Below, piece after piece: positions 1-8,227 of a stretch of DNA of 19,849 bases; within the stretch, counting starts at the first letter, position 1, and the number at the start of each line of letters is the position of its first letter. The notes under the pieces were generated by a model that saw only the letters and a list, made by a program, of their open reading frames with translations, made no database searches and was not told the DNA's origin. Source of the DNA: Pavlovales sp. CCMP2436 (Eukaryota > Haptophyta > Pavlovophyceae > Pavlovales). The stretch is from positions 359,063 to 378,911 of the forward strand of contig MU631332.1 of assembly GCA_026770615.1 (NCBI GenBank). The letters run 5' to 3'. A program made the translations under genes and the position numbers.

Positions 1-96
<96 letters not shown>

Positions 97-106
97 GGGG
101 GGGGGG
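1..106. repeat. poly-G tract at window edge
   Basis: All bases are G except one A at 96. The tract directly abuts coding sequence of the histidine kinase receiver domain, read on the minus strand as C. It may be an assembly or sequencing artefact at a contig end. It could also be a real tract, because shorter G/C homopolymers (10-21 nt) recur at 3602, 4812, 8683, 13440 and 15454. The sequence alone cannot decide. Confidence 0.9.
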
Positions 107-3100
107 CAGACTGCCTCGGTGCACGTGCCTAAGGGGTCGCCGGTCATGCCGATGATAGTACCCGTGAACCCGCCGGCTCTAAGCTGGCGCGTCGCCATCT
201 CTCCAGTCAGCACGGGCATCTGGTTACATGGGAGGATCGGCGTGACACAGGGAGTGACAGGTGAGCCCGAGGGCAGTGACGGGTGTGACCTAACCCCCCT
301 GCTAGTAGGCATCAGCTGAAACGCACCTGGTTGTCCATTAGTATTACCGAGTAGGCGCGATTCTCGTAGAGGATGAGGCGCACCGCCTCGGCGCCGTTCT
401 CGGCCACGTCGAAGGGCACCTGTAGTAATCACAAAGGGCAGTCACGTCGGAAAGATACAGGTAGCATTGCGCAGGCCCACTCTTCTGCTCCTCTGCGATG
501 AACCCCAGCAGGTGAGTTCGGATTGGGCTAGGGCCCAAGTGGCAGATAACCAGGCAGGCGGGCAGAAACTTTCAGATTAGGTGGCAATCGTGTAGATAGG
601 GACGGTACGTGCAGCTGTAGGCGGTGACAGAAGCCCGACGGAAGCACGAGGCTCAAAGCAACGCAGGTGGGCTAGAAGCCGTGGTGATGTGCACCGGACG
701 ACAGTCGTGTGCCTAATCAGTCTTAGCGGGGAGGACGGATTCTGGGGGCTCGGAAGCTTGTCCCAGGTTTACCTGGGAGACCGCGAACGGGACCGGACGT
801 TTTAAAGATATTTACACATTGAGAGTAGAGCGGATTCTGGGGGCTCGGGAGCTGGTCCCAGGTTTACCTGAGAGACCGCGAACGGGACCGGACGTTTTTA
901 AGATATTTACACAGTGAGAGTAGAGCGGACCGCTAGAACAAACACTGAGTAAGAAGCAGCAACTAAGCGCACCTGCAGCTTCCTTAACACGCGCAGCTCG
1001 AATGATTTGCGGAGCAACACGTCGTCCTCGACGTGCAACAGCCGGAAGCCCGGCGGCCAACTACACAGGGGAAACAGTGGGCAGACCCTTAGTGCATGGG
1101 GGAGGTGTGAGTTGAAATCGCGGGGATAAGGGGGATGAAGCAGGGACGCACCGTCGTGGTCGGCTAGGAGGTTGAGCCCTGTAGGTTTGCGTGACCGTCG
1201 GCGTGAAGGCGGACGATGGGGTGACTGGTGGGGCCAACGTTGAGCTCGCAGCCGGCTGATAATCGGGCAAGGGGATTTGGTAGAGACAAGATGTGAGGAA
1301 GCAGTTGATTTATTAGCAGTGGCACATATGGCACTCACCTGATGCTCCTTCAGCAAGAACTCGCTAAACGCGTGTGCAGCGGGGAGGAGAAGCTGCTCCT
1401 CGCGCGTATCTGGGCCCGCCTTGGGCAGAACGAGCTCGAGTTTAAAAAGGGCGCCTCGCCCGAGCCCGGCTGAGTCGAGGGTCCTGTGTCGCACAGGCAG
1501 TGACGGAATGCACATAGGGCAGTGACACGTGTCAAATAGGTCAGTGATAGGCATTAGGAACGTTGACAGTGACTCGAACTAGGTAAATCAGCCGGGTGCT
1601 GTTGCTTATAGGCAATATTAGCGACCGTGTTCATATTGTAGACAAGGCAGCAGTACACACGGGTGCGCGTACATGCGCGAGCCCTCGTAGAGGCGGACGA
1701 TTTCTCGCACGATTGTGAGGCCGAGGCCTGCGCCACCGCTGCCCTGCAGCTGCCCGCGGCCCACCTGGGGGGGTAGTGTTTAACAGGGAGATTCCATATG
1801 AATGACATATACCAGTCTTGGTGCGTGTCCGCCTGCTCGGCAACGCACGCGCACGCGCACGCGCACGCGCACGCGCACGCACATGCACACGCACACGTAC
1901 ACACACACACACGCACACACGCGCGCGCACACACACACATACACACACGTATGTTTATATACTAAACACATAGAAACGCAAGTGGCAGGGCGACGAGGGG
2001 CGTGGGCACAGTGAGCTCGACGCACCTGCGTGAAGGCCTCGCCCTTAACGAGCACACTCAGCTCTTCCGCATCGAGGCCCGCGCCCTGGTCCTGCACCTC
2101 AAGCACGATCGACTCGGCGTGTAGGAAGGCGCGGATGGCCACGAGGCCGCCCGCCTTGGAGAACTTGAGCGCATTCGAAACGCCGTTGTTCACGCACTGC
2201 TGCAGCCGGTGGACGTCGCCGATAAAGAGAGTGGTCTCCAGATCAGCCGCCAGCGGCTCGATGAGGAGAGTGACGCCCTTGGACTTGGCGAGGCCGCCGA
2301 ATGTGTGCGCCGCGGCCTGGGTCAGCTGCGAGATGCGCATCGCAGCAGGCACGAGAACCATCTTCCCCGAATCGATCCGTTCGAAGTCAAGCTATGCATA
2401 TGTTGGTGGTTTGTGTGTGTTGGGGAGGGGGGGGGAAGTCTCAAGATCGCTCACCGCCTGCAAACATGGTGCAAATTTGGTTCGGCACGCAATGTTACAT
2501 ATGAAGGTAGCGGCATACCATGTCAGAGACGATGTTCTGCATGAGCTCGGAGCACGTGGCAATGGCAGCATGGCAGTTGGTCACGATAGCATCGTCGAGG
2601 CGCGTCGTCACGTCCATCTCGGCGAGCACCGCGGCTGAGTTGGCCACGGAAAGCAGCGGGCTCCGCAGATCATGCATGACCGTGCGTATAAGCCGCGAGC
2701 GCCCATCCTTCTTCGCCTTGGCGGTGCTCAGCCTCTGCTCGACTAATGATTCGTGTACCTTTCCGACTGCTCGGTAGAAATGGTATTTTGTGCGGTTCGT
2801 GCAGTTCATATGCGAGTTGACCTAGTAGCAGGTAGCGTTGGTGTGCGGCAGTTGTAAGTGCTACATGCCGGGGCGATGTGTAAGCGAGGTAAATACTACT
2901 TATCCGCGCAGCAGGAGTTAGGGTAGGCACGTACGAAGATCATCGCCAATGCCAAAACGACCAAAACAATGCCCATCTCGAGCCGGACAAGAGCAAAGAC
3001 CGTCGAGAATTCCCAGTCAGAGTTCCAGAATGCAAAATTGAGCATAAACGCCCCTGTGCCCACCCCCGCGATGGCCACGCAGACGCGCGTGCGGATCGGG

Positions 3101-3980
3101 GCGTACACGGCTGTAAACACGACGGCAAGCAAATGGTGTAGTACAATCGCAACCGGGACCTCGTCGGGCCGGTCGCCGGTAAGGGTATCAACCATCGGGC
3201 GGAGCTTTTGCTTCGCGAGGAGGACCTGTTGATTGTTAGTGATAGGTGGCTTAAAGGCGTGTGCGAAGGGTTGTCGGTGTTTCGGCAGTACTTCAATAGA
3301 TTTTACCGGCACCGAGACGAGCACGAAGACGATAAGAAACACTTGCTCCGTCAGCGAGGTGGCCCAGCTATTTCTGCAAGCCGCCCGAGCATATGCAGCG
3401 TAGGATATCCACCCGGCAGCGTAGACCGCGCACATAACGATGTACTGGAAGTGGTACGTGGCGCCGTGAACGCTGTGGTCATGCTCTGCCTCAGGCAACG
3501 TCAAGTTTAGGACAGCCCCCGCCATACTAAGGGCCGACACGCTCAGACCGATGATCGCAGTACGACGCTCGAGCAAGTGCCGCACCTCTTTGTGCCTGAA
3601 AGGGGGGGGGGGGGCTGTAGGTACGGGGCTTGAGCCGACAGACACGACTGAGGCAGCGCGGAGGGGGCAGAGGTAGAGGCAGCGATCAGACCAGCTGGAT
3701 AAGACTCGCCTTGAGCGGAGTGCGGCCGAAGGGATGGAGCTAACGGGTGGAGGCATGAGACGCAGGCAGCAGGCGTAGGCAGCAGAGGCAGCGCCCACCT
3801 GTACTGGCTCTCGAGCTCGGGGTCCTTGAACTCGAACCAGCGCGTTAGGCGAGGCGCCTCGACCGCCATGAATGCCGCGAGCGTCGCTACGCCCGCCTCC
3901 AACTCAGATGCGCTGCGGAATTCATTTTCAGCGCGGTGGGGCACCACGAGCGAAGTCCGAGCCGAGCCCGATGCGCCCAT
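107..3980 (-). CDS. membrane hybrid histidine kinase, ten exons, 3' partial
   Basis: Sensor kinase that would autophosphorylate a histidine and pass phosphate to its own receiver domain. Exons by GT-AG sites and matching phase: 3799-3980, 2935-3595, 2519-2821, 2026-2391, 1673-1764, 1339-1483, 1152-1255, 973-1060, 327-419, 107-219, about 715 residues. Six hydrophobic segments lie near residues 74-93, 110-129, 143-163, 207-226, 230-250 and 256-281. HisKA H-box VMHDLRSP has His331 (codon 2672-2674). A LDFERIDSGK linker precedes the HATPase: N-box NNGVSNALKFS at 449-459, G1 DQGAGL at 483-488, G2 GSGGAGLGL at 512-520. The receiver has acidic pocket E629-D630-D631, phosphoacceptor Asp676 in MDNQ (codon 333-335) and Thr704 in GMTGD. 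Its conserved Lys is missing because exon 10 runs into poly-G. The start is the first ATG in the open frame (3980). Input signal unknown: no PAS or GAF domain is visible. Motif order and phase make the call strong; exact ends of exons 1 and 10 are less sure. Confidence 0.9.
736..925. repeat. two tandem 95-bp units inside kinase intron 8
   Basis: Units 736-830 and 831-925 are nearly identical. Each contains an inverted repeat around CCAGGTTTACCTGG, a perfect 8-bp-arm dyad at 761-778 and one mismatch at 856-873. Both lie in the longest intron of the kinase gene (420-972). No coding potential is seen. Confidence 0.9.
1844..1950. repeat. alternating purine-pyrimidine repeat in kinase intron 4
   Basis: About 105 bp of GCACGC, ACAC and GCGC alternation lies inside intron 4 (1765-2025). 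Alternating purine-pyrimidine DNA of this kind can adopt left-handed form. Open frames through it (Cys-Val or Thr-Arg strings) are low-complexity shadows. Confidence 0.9.
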
Positions 3981-4000
3981 CCTTCGTTCAAGTGCTAGGC

Positions 4001-4215
4001 GACCGGCCGTTAAAAAGCTTGACGCCAAATTTCATATATTTAGTTTCAATATCATCAATAATCTCTTAAACTGCTACCGGCCGTTAAAAAGCTTGCCGCC
4101 AAATTTCATTTCAAGATCATCAATAATCTCTTAAACTGCTACCGGCCGTTAGAAAGCCTGCCGCCAAATTTCATGTGTTTAATTTCAAGATCATCAATCA
4201 TCTCTTAAACTGCTA
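4001..4215. repeat. three AT-rich tandem units upstream of kinase gene
   Basis: Units start near 4001, 4077 and 4142 (about 65-75 bp). Each begins with CCGGCCGTTA, then AAGC, GCCAAATTTCAT, ATCATCAAT and CTCTTAAACTGCTA. The second unit lacks about 10 bp of the others. They abut the first kinase exon, so the region where a promoter would sit is repeat-derived. A related, more diverged unit recurs at 5466-5568 after the LINE fragment. Confidence 0.9.
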
Positions 4216-4315
4216 CCGGCCGTTTTTTTAGCATAGAGCGGTGAATATGGCCTTTTTCCCATGTAATTATTCAATTTCAATACACGAAAATGAAAACCTT
4301 TCAAAATCAAATACA
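4216..4315. repeat. AT-rich flank copy 1 of LINE 3' repeat
   Basis: This block of about 100 bp runs from CCGGCCGTTTT through GCGGTGAA, a T-rich stretch and TTATTCAATTT to AATCAAATACA. It matches 5569-5669 with moderate divergence. It directly precedes the truncated LINE reading frame, so the LINE fragment lies between two copies of the same block. Confidence 0.8.
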
Positions 4316-5459
4316 GCAAGAAATGCGCCTGACGCTCAGGAACTGCTCACGCACGCACACACTTTTCAATCAGCCTATGGGATGGAACTGAGCGCCCCTA
4401 AATGCAAGCACATATACATCACAAAAAAGGGAGGCCTCGCCCCGAGAGTCTCAGTCCCACATTAAACGTTAAATGAGGATGGACAGCTCCCAGATATCCT
4501 GGCTGATTACCCGGCTAACTACCTGGGCCTTGTCATTACCCCGAATCTCAGATGGGAAACCCAGGCGTCCGCCACAGTGCAGCGGGTGAAAATAGCTTCC
4601 CATAAGATCAGGATAGCAGCTGCAAAGAAACAGTGTCATACTATTTACGCAGCCACCCTTACCCAGCATGACGTCTTATCTACCCCTCTATTCTTCATGG
4701 ATGCAACTTTCTTCAGCAAGGCCAACACCATGGCCATGAGAACGGCGGTAACAGAGCCCATGAGGAAGCGAGTAGGGATTGACACGCTAGTGGCGCGAGT
4801 AGCACTCTGCGCCCCCCCCCCCCAAGGAAAAAGGAATTGGTATCGAAGACCCTGCGGCAATCGAAGGCGGGATCAAGGTAGCAGCCCTGCTACGCCAACT
4901 CAACACAGTAGGGTCCACGGAGGAAATCACGGCAGACCTGCTAAAAAGTCATAGACAAGGAGATAAGAAATGGAGTCCACCTGTAGTACGCAGAGGCCTA
5001 AAGGCTGGGCTGAGACATCCAGCTGGGGCAGCACCATTGATGATAGAAAGAAATTATGCGAACCTCGGATCGGAGCTTCTCATTGATATCTGTCCCGAGT
5101 TACGCAAATACACCGAACGCTGGGCAACCTTGGCGCATCACAAGGTGGGAGACACACTGCTATGCGCCCAGCAGCCTCCGCTAAGCACCCCTACAGCAGC
5201 GCAAGATGCGAACACCAGCGACCTTTCACCGGCGGAGCAAGCAACACTGGAAGAAAAACCTGTACCTGGCCTGGGAAATGGCCAACAACTAGAGAATCTA
5301 TTCACTTCAGAGGCAAAAGAAATGCTAAAGGGGCTGCATATGCATATTCAAGACGAAGTAAGTGGCATGCTCATAATTGCCCTTAGAAGCAAACTCGAGG
5401 GCCTCCTTCGATACCGGTATGATAATACACGCCTTCCTGAAGGCACGCCATTCAATTAA
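4316..5459 (+). pseudogene. 5'-truncated LINE reverse-transcriptase C-terminal fragment
   Basis: The frame opens inside the connector after the RT catalytic motif: DAQELLTHAHTFQSAYGMEL, then SAPKCKH. Next comes the typical LINE pattern ANYLGLVITPNLRWE, which leads into a basic helix (VQRVKIASHKIRIAAAKKQ). RT motifs A-C are absent. An in-frame TAA lies at 4463-4465. The frame shifts at a 12-C run (4812-4823), after which coding continues from KGIGIEDPAAIEGG to a stop at 5457-5459 (end ...LPEGTPFN). No RNase H, zinc knuckle or nuclease motif is recognised in the last 210 residues. Known family behaviour: LINEs are commonly 5' truncated at insertion. This is a dead copy. The 4812-4823 shift could alternatively be a homopolymer sequencing error, but the TAA and truncation still kill it. 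Confidence 0.78.
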
Positions 5460-5465
5460 ATAAAA

Positions 5466-5669
5466 TGGCCGTTTAATCCAAGCTTGGCGCCAAATTAAAT
5501 TTGGCGCCAAAAACTTGGATTAAAGTTAATGTATTTAATTTCAACATCAGCGCCTCAATATAAGGGTTACCGACCGTTTTAGCCTAGTGCGGTGAAACCG
5601 GCCATTTTTCCTATATATTTATTCAATTTTCAATTAACGATAATTAATACCTTTTATCAATCAAATACA
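5466..5669. repeat. AT-rich flank copy 2 with internal inverted repeat
   Basis: 5466-5568 is a diverged version of the 4001-4215 unit, sharing GGCCGTTTAA, GGCGCCAAAT and TTTAATTTCAA. 5569-5669 matches 4216-4315. The unit carries a long inverted repeat at 5472-5524: arms of about 24 nt with core TTGGCGCCAA, a TAA centre and a small AAA/GC mismatch. The most likely reading is the 3' untranslated region and tail of the LINE. Confidence 0.75.
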
Positions 5670-6045
5670 CGATGATGAAACAATACTGTACTAGCGTTTT
5701 CAAAAGTGTTTAGCAAACGGCAAACGAACGCGTTCGTTCGTTCGTTCATTTGAGCTCCATACAGTCTCGAAACGGGTTCGGGGTCGTACTTGGGCTTGGA
5801 AACCTGAGGGGGTTTCTTGCACCGAATAAACCACGATTTTCCGTGTGTCAAACGTTGAGCAGAGGAAATCGGGTTCATGTGTTGAACAAATTTGCGTCAT
5901 CGAGCACACTTTCTGACTCGTGTGAAAGAGCTCCTACGGGTCGCTCCAACGGATGAGACACGCGGTCTCTGGCCGGCAGTCGACTTCATGCTATATGTTG
6001 TGATATTATCAGTTATACATACACACATCGCCAGGTAGAATCCGC
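5670..6045. other. non-coding stretch with CGTT microsatellite
   Basis: Contains a (CGTT)n microsatellite at about 5725-5748 next to a GAACGCGTTC palindrome. Short open frames on both strands (about 60-73 codons) lack domains, repeats or convincing starts. No gene is called. Confidence 0.6.
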
Positions 6046-6697
6046 CTACACACGATATACGTGATCTGCTGATTGCTGTTCAGCGTCGGTCTCGTTGCGC
6101 GCCAATGCGGCCGCGTGGCTCTCGTTGCGAGACGTGTACCGCGCTCTGTTGCGCGTGTGCCAGCTCGCAAAGGCGTCGCCAGCGCTGGCCGTCGGCGGTT
6201 CTTCCCACTCGGCGCCGGTTTCCGCGCACGCCTGTCGCAGCTCATCCACGATGTCGATGCGCGCCTGCACCCGCGCGTGCCGTTCGAGCCTTCCGATGCG
6301 TACTCGCCCGTCGGCGCGGCCTCGTACGCCACGACCCACTGAGCGCACCGCACCTGCAACGCAGCGTCGGTCTCGTTGCGCGCCAATGCGGCCGCGTGGC
6401 TCCCTTTGCGAGACTTGTACCGCGCTCTGTTGCGCGTGCGCCAGCTCGCAAAGGCGTCGCCAGCGCTGGCCGTCGGTGACTCCTCCCACTCGGCGCTGGT
6501 CTCCACGCATGTTTGTCGCAGCTCAACCACGATGTCGGTGCGCGCTTGCGCTCGCTTGCGGTCGAGGGCAATGGGCGAGACGGCCGGGATTGGCGGGTTG
6601 CGGGTGGACTCGCGCAACTGGTATTCGACACCGCACTTGCTCGCACGACAGCCACGCGCTCGATGTGGGTTGACATACGACGGGAAGGCGAGCACAA
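6046..6697 (-). pseudogene. uncharacterised coding region with duplicated ~94-codon module
   Basis: A module of about 185 bp occurs twice with offset 281 bp (about 6085-6270 and 6366-6550). Minus-strand translation is conserved between copies: a start like QARxDIVxELRQ, then AEWEE.PTASAGDAFASW, TRNRARY and HAAALARNETDA. Differences between copies are mostly single codons (RTDIVV/RIDIVD, ESP/EPP), which supports past protein coding. Between the copies lies VRCAQWVVAYEAAPTGEYAS. The offset is not a multiple of three, so the two modules are in different frames and one base must be gained or lost near 6275-6295. Regular Trp and Arg/Ala-rich helices suggest a small helical domain, but I recognise no family. 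It may be a pseudogene, a gene with an unseen intron, or a sequencing indel. Confidence 0.5.
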
Positions 6698-6718
6698 GCT
6701 GAAGCAGCATGCGACGTG

Positions 6719-6982
6719 TCAGACACGCTTGAGCGCTCGCTTGAAGATGAGCCGCTTGAATGAATGCGGCGTGAATGTCGGCGTTGTTGGCGGCGGGCTT
6801 GGAGGCGGGCTCGGCGGTGGGCTGGGCGGTGGGCTCGGCGGCAGGCTGGACGGCGGGCTGAGCGGCGTGCTGGGCGGCGGGCTCGGCGGCGGCGCTCGCT
6901 CAACGACGGGTTGCGGCGCTGGGACGAGCGGAAGCCGGAAGAGACTACGGCGCGATTCGCGGCGGTATTGGTTTAAACGTGA
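6719..6982 (-). CDS. proline-rich (SPPP)n open frame, no ATG
   Basis: An 87-codon minus-strand frame is open between stops at 6719-6721 and just above 6982. It reads from an Arg-rich start to VVERAPPPSPPPSTP, continues as SPPP/SSLPP repeats and ends in a basic tail (FKRLIFKRALKRV). SPPP repeats are known from extensin-like and algal wall proteins. The same DNA is a G-rich minisatellite, so the frame may be only a by-product of the repeat. There is no ATG. It could be an exon upstream of the duplicated-module region on the same strand. Confidence 0.28.
   Translation of the reverse strand, partial: SRLNQYRRESRRSLFRLPLVPAPQPVVERAPPPSPPPSTPLSPPSSLPPSPPPSPPPSPPPSPPPTTPTFTPHSFKRLIFKRALKRV
6786..6895. 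repeat. G-rich minisatellite, 15-bp period
   Basis: About seven imperfect copies of a 15-bp unit like GGCGGGCTCGGCGGT. The G-rich plus strand could form G-quadruplex-type structures (inference). The unit is five codons long, so all frames stay open across it and give Gly-, Arg/Ala- or Pro-rich strings. Confidence 0.85.
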
Positions 6983-7111
6983 TTAAACGTGATTAAGCCA
7001 GTATATTGTTGTTACTATTGTTTGTACTGGGTGTCAGTTGACATTTTTTAAAAAAATGTCAGTTGATATTTCTAGTCGACTTTTTATAAATATTGTCAGT
7101 TGACATTTTTT
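6975..7111. promoter_or_regulatory. cluster of TGTCA-gt-TGACA dyads
   Basis: Near-palindromes TGTCAGTTGACA occur at 7032-7043 and 7094-7105, with TGTCAGTTGATA at 7057-7068. Each is followed by a T-run. Just upstream, TTTAAACGTGA and ATTAAACGTGATTAA repeat at 6973-6996. This is one of the AT-rich islands of the window, between two coding candidates that diverge from it (minus-strand 6719-6982, plus-strand pseudogene from 7.4 kb). It could be a bidirectional control region or part of a transposon end. Function not shown. Confidence 0.4.
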
Positions 7112-7590
7112 GGGATATAATTGCGGCTCAATTGGGACCCTTCATCAGAGTCGGGTTTCCAGACTTTAATTTCAAAAAAACTGCGACTTACTTACTGTAG
7201 AAAAGGGCAGGCAGTGGGTTGCAGACATTCTGTCTCATTTTTAGCTGTTGTCGTTTTTAGCAGGTACGCGCTGTCTCGCGCGCTGTCGCGTGAGTTGTCG
7301 TGCTCAGCGGGGTGCACAAGGTTTAGTGATGGGCGTGTTGTCGCGAGGGCCATGTCGCCCTTCTGCTTCTCTCTCCGCCCGCCTCAGTTCAGCCTCTGCT
7401 GCTCACATGTACCAGTGACAGTCGTCGATAAACATGCTCTGTCACAGTTGACGCTCGGCTCGGGCGCCTTCAGGTGCGCGGCTGGCGGCAAGTACGGTCT
7501 CGCGGCGAAGCCCACCAGGTGGACTCTCGGCGATGTCCGAGTGATGAAGGAGGGGCCTTTGGCCAGGCGACCGCGCGGGCCCCCAACCAC

Positions 7591-8227
7591 TTGAGCAAGA
7601 CTCGGAAACCACTCACGGTCGTGCGTGGCACGGTGGGCTTCCTCAAGACGGCTCACACCAAGACCGTCGAGGCCAAGCTCGAGCAAGCGCACCGAGGTCT
7701 ACTTCCAACTTCACTTCTTCGGAGATGCCGACCTCATTAGGCGCGAGCTGATCGACGCGTGCTCGCTGACTGCACTATGAGCTCGATGTGACCTGCTCAG
7801 CGAGGAACTCGAATTCAACGGAGGCCGGCAGAGGCGAACGTAGCCGCCACTTCATTGACCGGTGCGGATACGCATGGGCAGCCTGTCTGGCTCTATGTCG
7901 CTGCACACCATGGTGCAGCAGAAGGCCCAGCGGCACGATACGCTCGCCGCGACGTAGGCGCAGAAAGATGCGGCTAAGGCGCTGCGCGAGCAGAAAAAGC
8001 AGAAGGAGGCCGCCAAGCTCGCTGAGCTCGAGAGTGAGTTCGCGCTGTGCGAGACCGTGTACGCATGTGGCGTCGCGCCGTGCGAGATAGCAAAGGCGAA
8101 GCGCTGCCCGATGTGCCGCACGCTCGCCGAGTCTGGCCGCGCGTGCGGGAATGTGAGCTATGCTCTGCAGCGCGTAGGGCCCTGGCAGAGGTCAGCCCCT
8201 ACTACAGCAGCACCCGCAGCTGAGTAA
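7591..8227 (+). pseudogene. decayed Lys/Cys-rich coding region
   Basis: Protein-like segments lie in different frames. 7591-7690 gives KTRKPLTVVRGTVGFLKTAH and a short helix. 7695-7770 gives VYFQLHFFGDADLIRRELID. 7874-8227 gives MGSLSGSMSLHTMVQQKAQR, a TAG at 7955-7957, then a charged helix (DAAKALREQKKQKEAAKLAE). It ends in a cysteine cluster, C-x5-C-x4-C-x7-C-x2-C-x9-C, including RCPMC. The cluster resembles a small zinc-binding fold (inference). Two or more frameshifts and the stop indicate decay, or exons whose boundaries I cannot place. No family is recognised; a transposon-encoded protein is plausible. Confidence 0.4.

Noticed and set aside
812..1330. Continuous minus frame joining kinase exons 6 and 8 without introns
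   Set aside because: Reading through gives no receiver-like linker; splicing at 1338/1256 and 1151/1061 keeps phase and uses good donor and acceptor sites.
1554..2361. Cys-Val/Arg-rich frames over the CA/CG repeat
   Set aside because: Low-complexity translation of an intronic microsatellite; the kinase frame exits at a donor at 2025.
2030..2638. 202-codon plus-strand open frame
   Set aside because: It is antisense to kinase exons 3 and 4 and their intron; the minus strand holds the H, N and G1 boxes.
6095..6702. Cys/Arg-rich plus-strand frames of 89-192 codons
   Set aside because: They are antisense to the duplicated module, whose minus-strand translation is the one conserved between copies.
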